A DNA stretch of 64,000 bases from Zasmidium citrigriseum (taxonomy: Eukaryota > Ascomycota > Dothideomycetes > Mycosphaerellales > Mycosphaerellaceae): positions 310,001-374,000 of the forward strand of contig NHNW01000025.1 in assembly GCA_002786025.1 (NCBI GenBank), written 5' to 3'. Shown here piece by piece: positions 11,525 through 23,670 of this stretch; positions within the stretch are counted from its first letter, which is position 1, and every line of letters begins with the position of its first letter. A model generated the notes under the pieces. That model did no database searches. It was given only the letters and a program-made list of their open reading frames with translations, and was not told the origin of the DNA. The translations under genes and the position numbers were made by a program.

Positions 11525-14500
11525 GACGGCCAATGCTGGCGGGGAGAACAGGTGTAGAGCTTGACTACCAGATCTTCGCAGGGTCAGTGGTGAACCTTTG
11601 GCTGGGTTTCAATGAGACTCACCTCAGAGTTGGGCTCTCCCTAATGATCGAAGACAATCAACGCAGAACAAGATCAAACCAGGAGATCTTCCTCAACACG
11701 GACAAGACAAGAGCAAGACAGGCCACGAGAGCAGAGGAAAGAACGAGTGACGATCTGCAGTGGCTTCATACAAGGCGAAGGACGCTTAGGAAAATATGCC
11801 ACGAGGTCCACGAGGCGTACTCATGGCGCACCAACCAACGGTGTCTCGAGTCCCATAACGGCCAGCCATTATCGCGTGCATCGTCTAGACCGCGTCCCGG
11901 TCGACAGACACCTAGTGGAAAGTATGGAGGGTTTTGCCATGTGAAAGAAGCACCCGGACCGGGCTGAATGCAAGCCATCGCCTCTGCGCTCACGCGTGGC
12001 AGCTCCCATGGGCTGGCAAGAGGAAGCATCCCAGCCCGAAGCAGGAGTCACGGCCGGGTCTGCACTCGATCAAGTCCGCGATAAAGTGCTGAGCTCGCTG
12101 CTAGCCCAAGCAGGACAAGAGACATTCCAGAAGAGGTCGTGCAGGAGTCAAAACAGTAGTCTGACGGCCAAGCTCGATACGGAATTGGCTGAGTGGAGCT
12201 ATGAATGCATCCATGCACTCATCAAGGTTTCTCGAGCGCACACGATGCGAGTTTAGACGCATGTGCGAGTGCGCCTGGCTTGAGTCTGTCCGAGTAAATG
12301 GCAGGTCGTCCAGGTTGAGGTTTGGCTAGCCCAATGCGTAAACGCATCTACCCGTCCCGGATCGAGATATGGCTGACTTGAGAAAATGCATATCTAGAAT
12401 GACATGAGGCGTCGTTTGCTGTGCAAGTACACCGCCCGAGCAGTTTGAGACATCATGATGAAGATTCGTGCGCTCTGGATCACTTGAGACACCTCGGGGG
12501 AGCCAAACCACTGAGGTGGTGTCCGGCAGTTTTCCTTGGGATTGGGTACCATGGATCTGTGTCTGTCGGGTTAGAAATAACTGGAGCTCGTTTAGGCTTT
12601 GTCATTGGCCGCGAGGCGCAAGGGAGCACTGGCTGCACTGCGGCGGGAGTGAAATCCTGCATCCGACAAGACTTTCTTGAGCTCTCAACCCGGCGTATGG
12701 TCTTACGAGATCTATCAAGCTCGGGGACCGGCAGACGGACGGCGTCGTGTCTGGGAGCGGCCAGTGCCTTGGCGCCACAGTGTCAAGGACGTTTGGATGG
12801 CACACGGGATGCAAGCGCCCCTTACCAGTGGAGGGCAAGAAAGCAGCGTTCTCTCCAAGTTCGGCCCGCAACTACGCCAGTCAATTCCACTGCTCCATGC
12901 CTGTATTCTATCAACAACTGGATTAGAGGTGTAATGGCTGGACGGTGATCTAGGCTTCGCACTCACAAGCTCTAATCAGCGTTGCGAACAAATCCCACGC
13001 CTCGTGGAAGCGCACGAGCAGACACAACGCACAACGTCTCACAACATCAGCACGTGTCTGCGGGTGATCAATTTAGCCTTCCCGTGGTGCTGGCAGCGTC
13101 TGCCGCTCGCCGCCGAGTCGGCGCAAGATATGGCGCTATAGACGCCACAGTCACCTTAAGAGGGAACTTTCCAGGAACCGTATCCCAAAGCAGCAGGTCG
13201 CTGGTGTGTCGCTGCCAACTTGAGAGCTCGCAGAGCATGCTGGGAGGCTGAGACAAGGACTGACGGGCGGCGAGAAAAGGCGCACAGCAACAGTACGTAC
13301 TTTTCGCGTCTGCTCTTGCCGCCGCCGATGATGCAGTCGCCGATCCGGAGGTCTCAACCGATTGATCAGCCACCGCTCGTAAGTGACTGACTCCAATAGC
13401 CGGATGGATTAGCAAAACGGGAGATCCACCAGGATGTCGTTTTACCAGGATATGAGGCTATTTCAGTCCTCTGATATTGGGACATCGCTCGTCTCAACTG
13501 CAGCTCCATGACAGGCCCGCGTGGGACGGATTCGATAGCGCTGCTGAGAGGGATCCACGAGGGTTTCTGTCAGATCTCGACGGCACCTCTCGCTGCCTGC
13601 CGTGCTGTACCCATCTGAGACATGCTGCCCTAACTTCTCGACACCTGGGGACATCTGGTACGCCAGAAGCAGTTTTCGCTGCGAAGCCTCTGCAGGTGCC
13701 GGTGCTGGGAACAGTGGCTCGCCCTGGAGAGATCCGAGGAGAGATGGCCATTGGCTCGGGAGGTCGAAGGAGGATGGTCAGAGTTTGAGGTGAGGTCTGT
13801 TCGCGGCAAGGCGCGCTGCGGTATCTGTCGTAATGCACGCGGCCCGGCGCGTTCAATCTCGAGCTCGGCTCACTCCAGAGCCCCGACCTCCGCGGGCTGT
13901 CGACGTCGTTTCGTCCTAGCTGCGCTATAGTCGCTCCTCCAGCACACTCCACTTGCGTCAAACTTCCCTTGGATGGTGCTAAATGTCAGACTCAGGAGGC
14001 CAGGTACCGCCGAGGAGGATACGGTATCGAATTTCACGACCAGCCGAGTCGGCGGTAGGCCTCGCGCTTCCAAATGGCTGGGACGCGCGCCGAAAACTCA
14101 CACCGGGCCTGCTCCCGTCAAACCCGCACTGCAACGACACGGCACAGTGCAGCAGGCGCAGCGCGAGTGTTAGAGAGAACGAGGTCTCAACGATTGCTGT
14201 GCAGCGAGCATGTCCTTCCCGGGCATCAGCGACGTTGACCAGGAAGTCTGCAGGCTCCCGCAACATGGCGTCGTCACAGACTGCTTTCGGGCTCTGGGCC
14301 GTCGAATGGATTTGATACAGCTCTTGCTGACACGGTCTAGCTCGCAACTCTCACACCTCCGCATCGAGTAATCGACTCCCTCTAGTGTGGCCTATTGGGG
14401 TCGAACACAGCAGCTACTCTCCATTGAGACAACCTTTGCCGCCATGCACGACTCGGTGCCAACTTCACTAGCACCATCCCCAACCGGTGCCTCACTCTCC

Positions 14501-14901
14501 CAAGCTCTCGCGGCGTCTGAGACCTTGCCTTGCCTTCCCTGCACCTGCAGCCATCCGATCGCTGTGATGATACCAGCAAGTCGCCGCTCTGGCCGGGAGC
14601 CGAGACTTCACCTCGAGCACATGCGGTAGGTCAACGCCCAGTCGAAGCCAATCTGCTCAACTGGGTCCTTGAGCCTGGACGTTGTCGATTGATCTAGCGT
14701 CGTGTTTCCTTGCGGCGGCGGTACCTTTATCAGTTCCCAGCGTTGGCCCTGCGTGTGGAAACAGATATTCTTACTTGGCCCTCCCAGCGTTTTGTTCTTG
14801 TGCTTGTCATCGTTCGTTTGCTGTACTCTCTTGTTGTTGGATACAGCGTAAAGCCCATTTACTTCACATTCTTTGGTACAGCCTGAGGCAATCCTCTCGC
14901 A
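11525..14901. other. Long gene-free stretch between GT2 and GH16 genes
   Basis: About 3.4 kb with normal base composition and no RIP signature. Many short frames occur on all six frames, none with a domain, signal peptide or convincing splice partner. It holds the divergent promoters of two surface-polysaccharide genes, GT2 (minus) and GH16 (plus), and could include long 5' UTRs or non-coding RNA. I cannot support a gene. Confidence 0.5.
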
Positions 14902-16320
14902 ATGGACTATCACGGCACGGCCACTACCACCACGGCGACCAATAGCCCTCGACCAGGCACCCCCGACGAGAACGATCACATCGAGCCTGTTCAATCAAAC
15001 CCCTTCCAGACCCCATACGGTTCGATACCTGCCTCTGCTGTCGGCTCTTCGACCGGTCTTCAAGTCCAAGCTCCTCCAAGATACTTTCACTCTCGAAGAA
15101 TAAACCGCGCAGAGATTGAAAAGCCATGGCTAGAGAAGAAGGACCCCAAGGAGAAATGGGTCACCATCATCCCCATCCTGGGTATGGTGCTGGGTATTGC
15201 CCTCACTGGCTTCTTGGTTTATGAGGGTCTGCAAACAATCTCGAACCACGTCTACTGCCCTGTGCTTGACGAGGACTTCTCTGGCGGCCTCAACCCCAAG
15301 ATCTGGACAAAGGAAGTCGAGGTTGGAGGCTTTGGGTAAGCACTTTCATACAATGTTACCATCGATCGTGATTACTGATGATGTTATAGCAATGGTCAAT
15401 TCGAGCAGACCACCAACACCGATGAGAATGCCTTCATCCAGGATGGCATGCTGTACATCAAGCCCACTCTCCAAGATCAGAAGCTCATGGAGTCTAACAA
15501 CGTTATCAACTTGCTCAAGGATGGCTCTTGCTCATCTGATATCTGGTCTAACTGTGTTGCTGTCACCAACACCACCAACGGCACCGTCGTTAACCCAGTC
15601 AAGTCTGCCCGTGTGAGCACCAGGGCCGGTCCCCGTATCAAGTACGGTCGTGTCGAGGTCGTCGCCCAGGTTCCTGAAGGTGACTGGCTCTGGCCTGCCA
15701 TTTGGCTCCTGCCCGTGAACAACACCTACGGTGACTGGCCTGCTTCCGGTGAGATCGACATCATGGAATCTCGCGGCAACAACTACTCCTACCCGCAAGG
15801 TGGCAACAACATCGTCTCCTCCGCTCTCCACTGGGGTCCTACCTCGTCTGCCGACGCCTGGTGGCAAACCAACGTCAAGCGCGAAGCACTCCACACTACC
15901 TACGCAGCCGGCTTCCACACCTTCGGCATGGAGTGGACAGAGAAGTACCTCTTCACCTACATCGACACGCGTCTGCTCCAGGTCCTCTACACGCCCTTCA
16001 ACAAGCCCTTCTGGCAGCGCGGCGACTTCCCCGTCGCAGACTCCAACGGCACCCGCCTCGTCGACCCATGGAGCCAGACGGGTCGCGACCAGACACCCTT
16101 CGACCAAGACTTCTACCTAATCCTCAACGTCGCCGTCGGCGGCACCAATGGCTGGTTCGAAGATGGCGTCAAGAGCAAGCCCTGGGTCGACGCCAGCAGC
16201 ACCGCCAAGCGCGACTTCTGGCAGGCCCGCGACCAGTGGTATCCCACGTGGGAGAAGAACGGACAGATGATTGTCAAGAGCGTCAAGATGTGGCAGCAGC
16301 AGGGCTACAATGGCTGCTAA
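14902..16320 (+). CDS. Membrane-anchored GH16 family glucanase/transglycosylase-like protein
   Basis: Exons 14902-15335 and 15390-16320, with a 54-nt intron, give 454 aa. It is a type II membrane protein. The cytosolic N-terminal part is rich in Thr and Pro, a single span lies at about residues 89-112 (VTIIPILGMVLGIALTGFLV), then comes an extracellular GH16 domain. The catalytic motif is GEIDIMES, with Glu266, Asp268 and Glu271 giving the ExDxxE nucleophile and acid-base pair. Aromatic residues typical of the sugar cleft (WPAIWLLP, HWGP, FGMEWTEKYLFTYID) are present. GH16 members of this kind hydrolyse or bind beta-1,3-glucans, and related fungal proteins work in wall beta-glucan assembly. 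Several NxS/T sites suggest N-glycosylation. The precise activity is inferred. Confidence 0.9.
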
Positions 16321-16959
16321 GCGCCACATGCACCTCTTTCTGGCGTTCGGGTTCTGGATGGGGATGGGGACAAAGGTGTGGCGTTGAGGGGTTGCTGAAA
16401 GCAGAAGATACCTGGATACCTCATATCACTCACCTGCATGCGCTTTCGCTCGCTTGCTTGTATCATTAACGAAGGATGACCGACCACGTGGGATATAGAT
16501 TGGCGTTGACTTGATTGGCCGAGATAATGAATCTGATATACACTTCACGCAATGCATGCATCCTGTCGCATGTGATGAGATCTAGATGTCTTCACACATA
16601 TCAATCGTTATCTAGAGTTGGCTCTAACGTACACATTTTCTAGAAATCTTACCCTCGCGGCGCATGATCTCGTAAGATCAGTCTTCATCGCCGACGAGCA
16701 GCACAGCAGGGTCGTCGCAGTTCGAGATCCCCGCCTCGCGCGAAAGCAACACTCGACTGTCAAAGTTTCGCCGGGCGCTGAGGAATGGACGTCTTGCTCA
16801 CGACCACGTTGTGGCGCTGGAGGCTTCGGCTCACAAAAAGCGGTGGCGAACCCAAACTTCACCTCTCTTCCCGTCCCCCACAGTCCCCAGACCAGCCATG
16901 CCAGCCATCCATCGGAGAAGCAAGGTTGAAGACGTTGCGACCTGGAGAAAGCGGCATTC
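16321..16959. other. Intergenic between convergent genes
   Basis: 3' flanks of the GH16 gene and the Fat1-like gene. No feature seen. Confidence 0.5.
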
Positions 16960-18974
16960 TCACAACCTCACCTTTCCGCCAACGATCCCCTCCCAGTCCC
17001 GCTCCGTGAAAGGCACGTACGTCTGTCCGCCTGGCTTTGCCCAGAGAATCACATCCTCAGGCCCAGCACTGCCATCTTGTATCTTCTTCAAATCAACACC
17101 TTCTTTCCTCAGCGGCACTTTGTTTTGCTTGTTGTTGTGCATTGGTGTCGGGCTCTTGATCACGCGCAAGAAGATCGGAACTGCGTATTTCGGTAGTCCC
17201 TTCCTCGCGTGTCGCAACAGACCTGCGTAGTCGAATGAAGCTCGTTTCTCGGGCTCGATGTACATCGCTGCGCAACCCGCTCGCCCGTCGTGACCAGGCA
17301 CTTCGACGCCGTAGACGTTGGCTTCGACGACGTCGGGGAATTGGCCGAGAACTTCTGCGACTTGGGCTGTTGACACGTTCTCTGACTTCCATCGGAAGGT
17401 GTCGCCTAGTCGATCGAGGAAGAACCAGCGCCCGTCGTTGTCTCTGCGTAAAGCGTCGCCAGTTCGGTAGTAGATGTCTCCCTTTTGGAATACACTCCTC
17501 TCGAATCGCTTCTCTGTTGCAGAGGGGTTGTTCCAGTAGCCCACGAAATCCTTTTCTGTGTTACATTTGATGAGGATCTCGCCCCCTTCTTCGTACGGTT
17601 TCCGTTTTGCGAAGCCGGTCTTTGGATCTCGCCAGATGGCGTCGCCGCTCTCGTAGTCGATTTCTACTGGAACAAGGATATCATGGTTCAGATACCTTCG
17701 AATGGCGCCATGATGGCCGACATGTGCGACATTGAAAGGCCCACGACAGACGTTGAGCAGCGATAGCATGCCCTCTGTTGAATTGAAGAACTCGTTCACG
17801 CAGGGGATGTTGAAGCGCTCTTGGAACTTCAGCCAAACGTCTGGTCGCATGCCATTGCCATACATGGTCTTGAGGTTGTGATCTTTGTCGAGAGGTGAAG
17901 GAGGCGCGGCAAGGAGGTATCGAGCTGTCTCGCCCACGTAGACGAAGGCGTTGGCTCGGGAGTCGTGAATGTCCTTCCAGAAGTTACGTACGCTGAATTT
18001 GCGGCCGATGGCGAGAGTGACTCCCGTAATCATGCAGCCTAGCGCGATTGTACCGCCAGTGCCATGATATAGCGGCATGCAATCGTACCACACGTCGCCT
18101 GGCTTCAGTCCGGTGCTTCGCAGGCGAGGCTCTCCTAGCACCAATGCCTTTTGGGTCTCAAAAGCGCATGCCTTGGGGAAGCCGGTGGTGCCCGAAGTAT
18201 AGAACAGGAAGATGGGGAACGTTCCCTTCACACCATCTCTGTAGGTGTTGTCCAATCGCTCTTTGGAGAGTGATCTGATCTTCGCCCTGGTCTCGGCATC
18301 GAGCACGACGATGCGCATGCCCAGAGCCTCGATTTTGTCCTTCACCTCCCGAATGCGCTCCTGACAGCCAGCCTCTTCATCTACGATCAGGACCTTGGTC
18401 TCTGCAACCTTCAGACAATGTATCAATCCTTCTCCTGCCAAATTGTAGTTGATCATGGCCGGTGCAGAACCGATCTCCCACGAGGCTAGCAGGTTGAACA
18501 TGAACTCCGGAGAGTTCTGAAGGTATGTGCCAACGAGTTCGCCGGGTCGAACGCCATTATCGAGGAGGAATCGACCGAATTGGTGGGAGGTTTGGTAGAC
18601 TTCTGTCCAGGTGTATCGTGTGACGGGTTCGTTTGGATGGGTGCGATACCATATACACGGTGCGTCTTTCCTCTGCAATGCCTGCTCTTCGAAGTTGTAC
18701 CACAAGGAGAGTTTGTTCTGCTTGGCTGGATATCCATAAGTCGGAGTGTAACATTCAGTAACGATCAACAAACTCACCCTTCTGCTGTGCAAGCTTTCTG
18801 ATCCGCTTCTGTTCTCGAATGGCCGCGAGGTCCTCTGAAATGTGATACTTTGCGTCGAGGTAAGCAGCAGTAGCACCGATGCCTGCCACAGCTGCTGCTG
18901 CTCCCGTTGCTTCACACCAAAGTCAATGGTATATTCCCATCCACGCCTATAGTGCAAAACATACCCAGATCCAT
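16960..18974 (-). CDS. Fat1-like very-long-chain acyl-CoA synthetase / fatty acid transporter
   Basis: Exons on the minus strand are 18974-18965, 18909-18778 and 18725-16960, giving 635 aa. The first exon encodes only MDL plus one base. Splicing gives MDLATGAAAAVAGIGATAAY, a hydrophobic N-terminus, which is better than the longer unspliced reading. Adenylate-forming motifs are complete: YTSGTTGFPK at 223-232, then MPLYHGTGG, GNGMRPDVW, FFNSTEGM, YRTGDALRRD and the fatty-acid-transport-protein signature region DRLGDTFRWKSENVST. The enzyme activates very-long-chain fatty acids with ATP and CoA and couples uptake to activation. In yeast, Fat1 acts at the ER, lipid droplets and peroxisomes. The C-terminus GGKVRL is only a weak peroxisomal-signal match. 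It may share a pathway with the ketoacyl reductase at 59532-60554. Confidence 0.92.
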
Positions 18975-20662
18975 GGTGTCTTGTGTTGCAGATCTGAAGT
19001 CAATCGAAACGAGAGTCGCGCAGGAAGTAGACAGGGTAGGGGAACGATATCAAATACCACAATCCAACAGTGGCTGATGTGATGATTCCTTACCTCTCGT
19101 CAGCGGCTATAGGACGTCAACGTCGACGGCATGTGCTTTCGGCCTTAAGCCAAGCTGTTTCGAATGGAGCACGGCAGATATGGTGACCTCGGGGCGGCAG
19201 CGGCAAAGCAGTCAAGCCCGGTATTTGCTCAAGGGACATGGATGAGGCGGCTCTGGGGGCCGGAAAAGCGGTGGGACAGCTGGGGTGAGCGAGCAAGCGA
19301 GTCCATTGGTAATAACGTATCCAGACTGCAAGCACAACAGAGAGTCTCGACCAGTTCCACATCACTGAAAAAGGTGTCTTATAGGCGGACGAGATTACCT
19401 ATCGGCACGTTCCTGGTTCGGGCCTTGGGCTGCTTGAGTGGACGCGAGATGGTTGAGAACAGCTTCCCCATCCTCGATGCGACCATCTCCCAAAGCGTGT
19501 CATTGCGGTCGACGCGAGGAAAGCTCATGTTCGACCCTGGGGACGATTGATTCCTCAGTCAGGCGTAAAGCTCCCCGACGGCGCAGTCTGTTCTCGAGCA
19601 GGAGGCAGTGATTCGAGGGCTGGATCGCGACGCGGACCCGAAAGCCGGATGTGACGACACGGACGAGGACGACCAGGAAAGCTGCAAGTTGAGAGAGGTC
19701 AAGATGATGGGATATGAGAAGAGAATGGGAATGAAGTTGAAGTAAAGAAGGCAGGAATGAGAAATTGTGATACACAAACCATTGCCTCACGTTCTCGAGA
19801 GAGGGAGGCCTGATGCAGACCAAGCTCGAACACTCAGCACGGTGGTAGCCGACTGCACTTGTTGGTTATGAGACGCTCGCGAACACATGGCCACTCTGCC
19901 ATGCTCTCTTGATCCTCGAAGACCTTGCAGCACACAGTTGGCTATTCCGTCTTGCTGCAAGGTGCGACCACAGCGATTCGACAAGCCGCCGGCGCATCTC
20001 CTACCTAATCAATCCCTTGCCCAAATCATCCGTGATATTCGCAGAGGACTGGCATTGAACAGACAGCCATCATCTCACAGTATCTTGAAAGGCTGAAGAT
20101 CATCAGCATCAGCATCAGCAACAGTCACTCGCCGTGGCCCCAAAAAGGCAACTGCTTCAGCTCTTCAATGTCTTCGAACATGGATTCCTCATGTGGCTGA
20201 CAAGTACACAGGGAATTCACCTCAATGCTACACCAACAGATGTCGAGGTTCAATCGAATTGGTGATCATCAATCTTTAACAAGGCAATCGCCAGACCCAG
20301 CTTCTAGCCCTGAGATGTCACTAGTGTTGCCCTGGCGGGGTGGGTGCCTCTGCCCGGAATCCTTCCTACTCGATCTCACTTCAGCCAAGGCCTTGACCTG
20401 CTTCCTTCTCGAGAATTTATAAGGCTCGCTTCTCGTGCGCGTATAGATCCACGGATATGGTCCCAAGTGCGAAGGTACATTACTGCGGACCTGCGGCACA
20501 GAAAGGCCTCTATCGGATATCCATTGGAAGTCAACTCGCTTTTATTTTTCCAACTGGACCATTCCTGCAAGGCTAGGGCAAGTTTGATTTATATTCAACA
20601 AATAAACTGACTTCACCGCGGACCTAAAAGAATCCTCGAACACAAAGCAGAAGCCTCACACG
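18975..20662. other. Intergenic, no convincing gene
   Basis: About 1.7 kb between the divergent Fat1-like and hydrolase genes. Open frames of up to about 128 codons overlap on both strands and lack protein-like character. A TATA-like tttataag lies near 20417-20424 on the plus strand, some 240 bp before the hydrolase start. Confidence 0.5.
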
Positions 20663-21448
20663 ATGTCCAGCACCAAACCAGCAGTCGTCATCGCCCACGG
20701 CGCCTGGCACTTGCCCATCCACTTCGCCAACGTCGTCGACAAATTACGAGCCGCAGGCTACGGTGTCTCCATCCCCAGCATGCCCTGCAGCTCAGGGACC
20801 GCCGACCCAGAATGCCTATCCAAAGACACCGCGCACCTCAAAGCCACCATCGAAACCCACACCAATAGCGGCCAAGACGTCGTCGTCATGATGCACTCAT
20901 ACGGAGGCTTATACGGCAGCGAAGCCATCGCCGCCTTCCACCTCGACCCCCAAAACACTGGGCCAGGTAAAGGCCGCATCGCGCATGCATTCTACGTCTG
21001 CGCTGTCATCGTCCCCCAAGGCGTGAGCCTAGTCGGAGACGACCTGACTGCTCACACGCTCTCCTTCGAAGACGGGCTCCTGCACCACATGGAACCCTAC
21101 TATCGTTTCTACGAACACGTCCCTCTTCCCACCGCTCGGAAGTGCATCTCTCAACTTCAGCCCCAGGACGCCAGTTCGTTTTCCACCCCGACCAAGTACC
21201 GCGGGTGGGCGGACTATGATGTCCCTGTCACGTATCTGGCGTGTAAGCAGGATAAGGCCTTGTTTCATGGTCCGGATCTTTTGAAGTTTGTGGGGAGGTT
21301 GAGGGAGGCAGGGATCAAGGATTTGGAGGTTGTTGATATGGATACGGATCATACGCCGTGGTTGAGTCGGGAGGAGGAGTTTATGGGGTTGTTGTGGAAA
21401 GTGTTGGGGAAGGCGGAGGGTAAGGGAAAAGAAGGGGCGAAGATCTAG
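20663..21448 (+). CDS. Alpha/beta hydrolase
   Basis: Single-exon gene, 261 aa, start MSSTKPAVVIAHGAWHLPIHF. It follows the alpha/beta-hydrolase fold of small-molecule esterase and methylesterase-like fungal proteins. The oxyanion-side motif is HGAWH, the nucleophile elbow is HSYGG with Ser79, the likely acid is Asp in CKQDKALF, and the catalytic His is in DMDTDHTPWLS near the C-terminus. The length fits the family. No signal peptide, so probably cytosolic. The last dozen residues are a lysine and glycine-rich tail. The substrate cannot be told from sequence. Confidence 0.88.
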   Translation: MSSTKPAVVIAHGAWHLPIHFANVVDKLRAAGYGVSIPSMPCSSGTADPECLSKDTAHLKATIETHTNSGQDVVVMMHSYGGLYGSEAIAAFHLDPQNTGPGKGRIAHAFYVCAVIVPQGVSLVGDDLTAHTLSFEDGLLHHMEPYYRFYEHVPLPTARKCISQLQPQDASSFSTPTKYRGWADYDVPVTYLACKQDKALFHGPDLLKFVGRLREAGIKDLEVVDMDTDHTPWLSREEEFMGLLWKVLGKAEGKGKEGAKI

Positions 21449-21973
21449 GGGGGGCAGCAGTCTTTGTGCGCGCATGTACGGCAGCCTTGGTATACGGCAC
21501 CATATATATTCGGAGTTTGATGTGATCTCAATACGCGCTACAAGCATGTGACACCGACGTCCGTGCTCTGGTTTCTTGAGAGCCAAGACTGTGCCACCTA
21601 AACAGTAGCTCTGATTCCAATGTCACGGAGTAAAGATAAAATGACGAGCACTTTCGATTGATAAGTTGCTTCACTATCAGATATCCGCCCCTGCCAAAGT
21701 AGAGTAGTATAGAGCATTACTCTCACCCCGTCGATTGATCAACCGCTCACCTCCCAACCATTCCATGCATGCATGCAGTAGTAGTAATCGCTAAGACCAA
21801 GATAAGATCAACAAGATAACCGAACAACAACAGATCAGCCCACCCATGTCGCATAATTATGCAGGATAGCGAGAGAGCCCGCTGGTAGAGCTCCTCGCAA
21901 CCCGGTTCTGTAAGGTGGTCACACAACTTTTGTGCGCCTGCCAGAGCTTTTCCTCGCTTTTGTGCACCGAACT
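21449..21973. other. Intergenic between convergent genes
   Basis: It includes a short catg/catgca palindromic run (tccatgcatgcatgcag) at about 21762-21778. No gene. Confidence 0.5.
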
Positions 21974-22839
21974 TCACAGTTGCGCCTGAGCTCCTGGGAC
22001 CGCCTCCTCCCAAGATCTTACAGCCTTTCTCTGGCCTCGGGCATCGACTGCGCCTCGCACCATGATTGTCTGTCGCTCTCGCCTGAAGCCGTCCACTCCG
22101 TATGCGATTGGATCGAAACGCAATTCGTTAACGGTCACGAAGCCGTGGCGTTCGTAGAGTGGTTTCGCGGTGTCGGTCGCTTCGAGGTAGCATTCGAGAC
22201 CTGCTGCGTCGGCTTCGGCGAGGATATCTTCGAGGAGCATGGTGCCAGCGCCATGATGCTGGTAGCGGGGTTCTGTTGCGACCATGCCGATGTCTATAGA
22301 AACATTGTCAGAAGCTGTCTTGCCTGCGCAAGAGCAGAGGACCTACACATATGCTGCTTGGTGCCCATGTAGTCGCGCCGCAGCTGCTCATTCAAGGCAA
22401 ACCAATCCCGATTCATTTGAGGCTCATCCTCATGGCCGACATCTGCCGGGCTTGCGAGCTCTTCGTAAGTATAAGTCTTCAACTCCGTCTTGGCCCATGA
22501 GACAACATCTCCGGAATCTGCATCCACAACCTTGCGAAATCGGGTAATATCAACTCGTGGCCGCCAGGATCGCTGCGTCTTCAACTTCCGCAATAATGAT
22601 TCAGCTTTGGCCATGGATGATTCGTAGGATTGGACTGCTCGCTCGAAATGGGCTGGTTGATCGTAGTCACGGTACGATAGAATTTGGTTGGTCTTCTCTT
22701 CCTCGAAAGCAAGAAACTCGATGTCGACCAGCCGCCGGATGTCTTCGTAGTTTGCTCTTCCCACACTAAAGGAAGCTGATCGAGCTTTGCGCCGCGGCGA
22801 GCCATTGGGGCTGTACTGATCGATTATGAGGGGTGACAT
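21974..22839 (-). CDS. GNAT family N-acetyltransferase
   Basis: Exons on the minus strand are 22839-22347 and 22293-21974, with a 53-nt intron from GTAGGT to TTCTATAG, giving 270 aa. The N-terminal part has the small helical region seen before the GNAT core in fungal members (RRLVDIEFLAFEEEKTNQILSY, shown in part). The acetyl-CoA pyrophosphate loop follows the intron as RYQHHGAGTMLLED, with the R/Q-x-x-G-x-G/A signature at about residues 174-181. ATDTAKPLYERHGFV matches the usual C-terminal motif. It is likely a small-molecule or protein acetyltransferase of unknown substrate. The start at 22839 is the first ATG of the open exon. Confidence 0.88.
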
Positions 22840-23594
22840 GGTGGCGAGATGTGGTTGGTGGTTGTTTTTCTTGGAGAGAAGGAGCTGCTGATGAGATGAT
22901 GAGGATTGAGCGTTATTGGAGATCCAGCGAGTAGCTCAAGCAATAGAGATCTGACTGAGAAGTGAACCTGGACTTGCGGACGTACGTCCTACGCATCATA
23001 CGCGCAGAGGCAGCTTTGCTTCTTGATATCCTCAAGGCACCGGGGTGGCGATCCATGGCGAAGGAGCGGCCTGGCATCCTATTTAACAGGGCGACGTCAA
23101 GTCACGCGTACCGTGCCGGAGAGGAGCAAACGTCAGCCCTGACGGCGAAGCGCGAAGGCCCATGAGGGCGAGGAGCCTCTTCTGGCGTTCATCCCACGCT
23201 GCCTTGCCCGAGCGCGAGGCAATTGAGTGGAGGCTGTCGACCGCAAATAGAAGCGCACGCGATGGATGACACACAGGCAGCGCAGTGCCTGAGCAAAGCG
23301 TGGAGGGCGCTGAGGGATTAGATCATCGAAATGGCCACACGACCAGCGGAGTCTGCGGTGGTCAGCTAACATGTACGACCAACTCCGCTGGGCCACAGGG
23401 CGCGGCCACGCGAGACGTGCGTCTGCTGTGCTGACTTGAGGAATCCCGATGCGCTGACTGGCCATTCACTCAAGATGCTTGGCGAGATCCGGAGACGGCG
23501 GCCGTGGGAGGGACTCCACCCCTAGCCTCAGAAGCTCAGACCATCTCTTCGCTTGGTCCACCAATCACAGCAAGCTGCGCGGACCATCGCGAGA
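22840..23594. other. Intergenic, left flank of the RIP-mutated element
   Basis: Normal composition up to the inverted repeat at 23595. No supported gene and no RIP signature, so the mutated block begins sharply. Confidence 0.6.
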
Positions 23595-23636
23595 TAGTCT
23601 GAGGGCCTAAGTAACACGTCTGGTGATAATTCTAAG
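23595..23636 (+). repeat. Left terminal inverted repeat
   Basis: It starts TAGTCTGAGGGCCTA and pairs with the reverse complement of 35471-35512. The first base T against C on the right is what RIP of CAGTC would give. Homology resumes further in at about 23671 (TTCTAAGGCC then GTTTTC), after a 35-bp stretch absent from the right end, so the full repeat is about 60 bp. Confidence 0.75.
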
Positions 23637-23670
23637 CCTTTACACGCGTTTTGTATATGCATAATTCTAA

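Noticed and set aside
12421..12948. Open frame of 175 codons on plus between the GT2 and GH16 genes
   Set aside because: Several overlapping frames of similar length exist on both strands, and the product is rich in Arg, Ser and Trp without pattern, as in random GC-balanced DNA.
16960..16971. C-terminal GKVRL of the Fat1-like protein as a peroxisomal targeting signal
   Set aside because: Val at the first position of the tripeptide does not fit the usual S/A/C-K/R/H-L/M pattern well enough to claim.
19164..19550. Open frame of 128 codons on plus
   Set aside because: No recognisable features, a competing frame on the minus strand, and no splice-compatible exons nearby.
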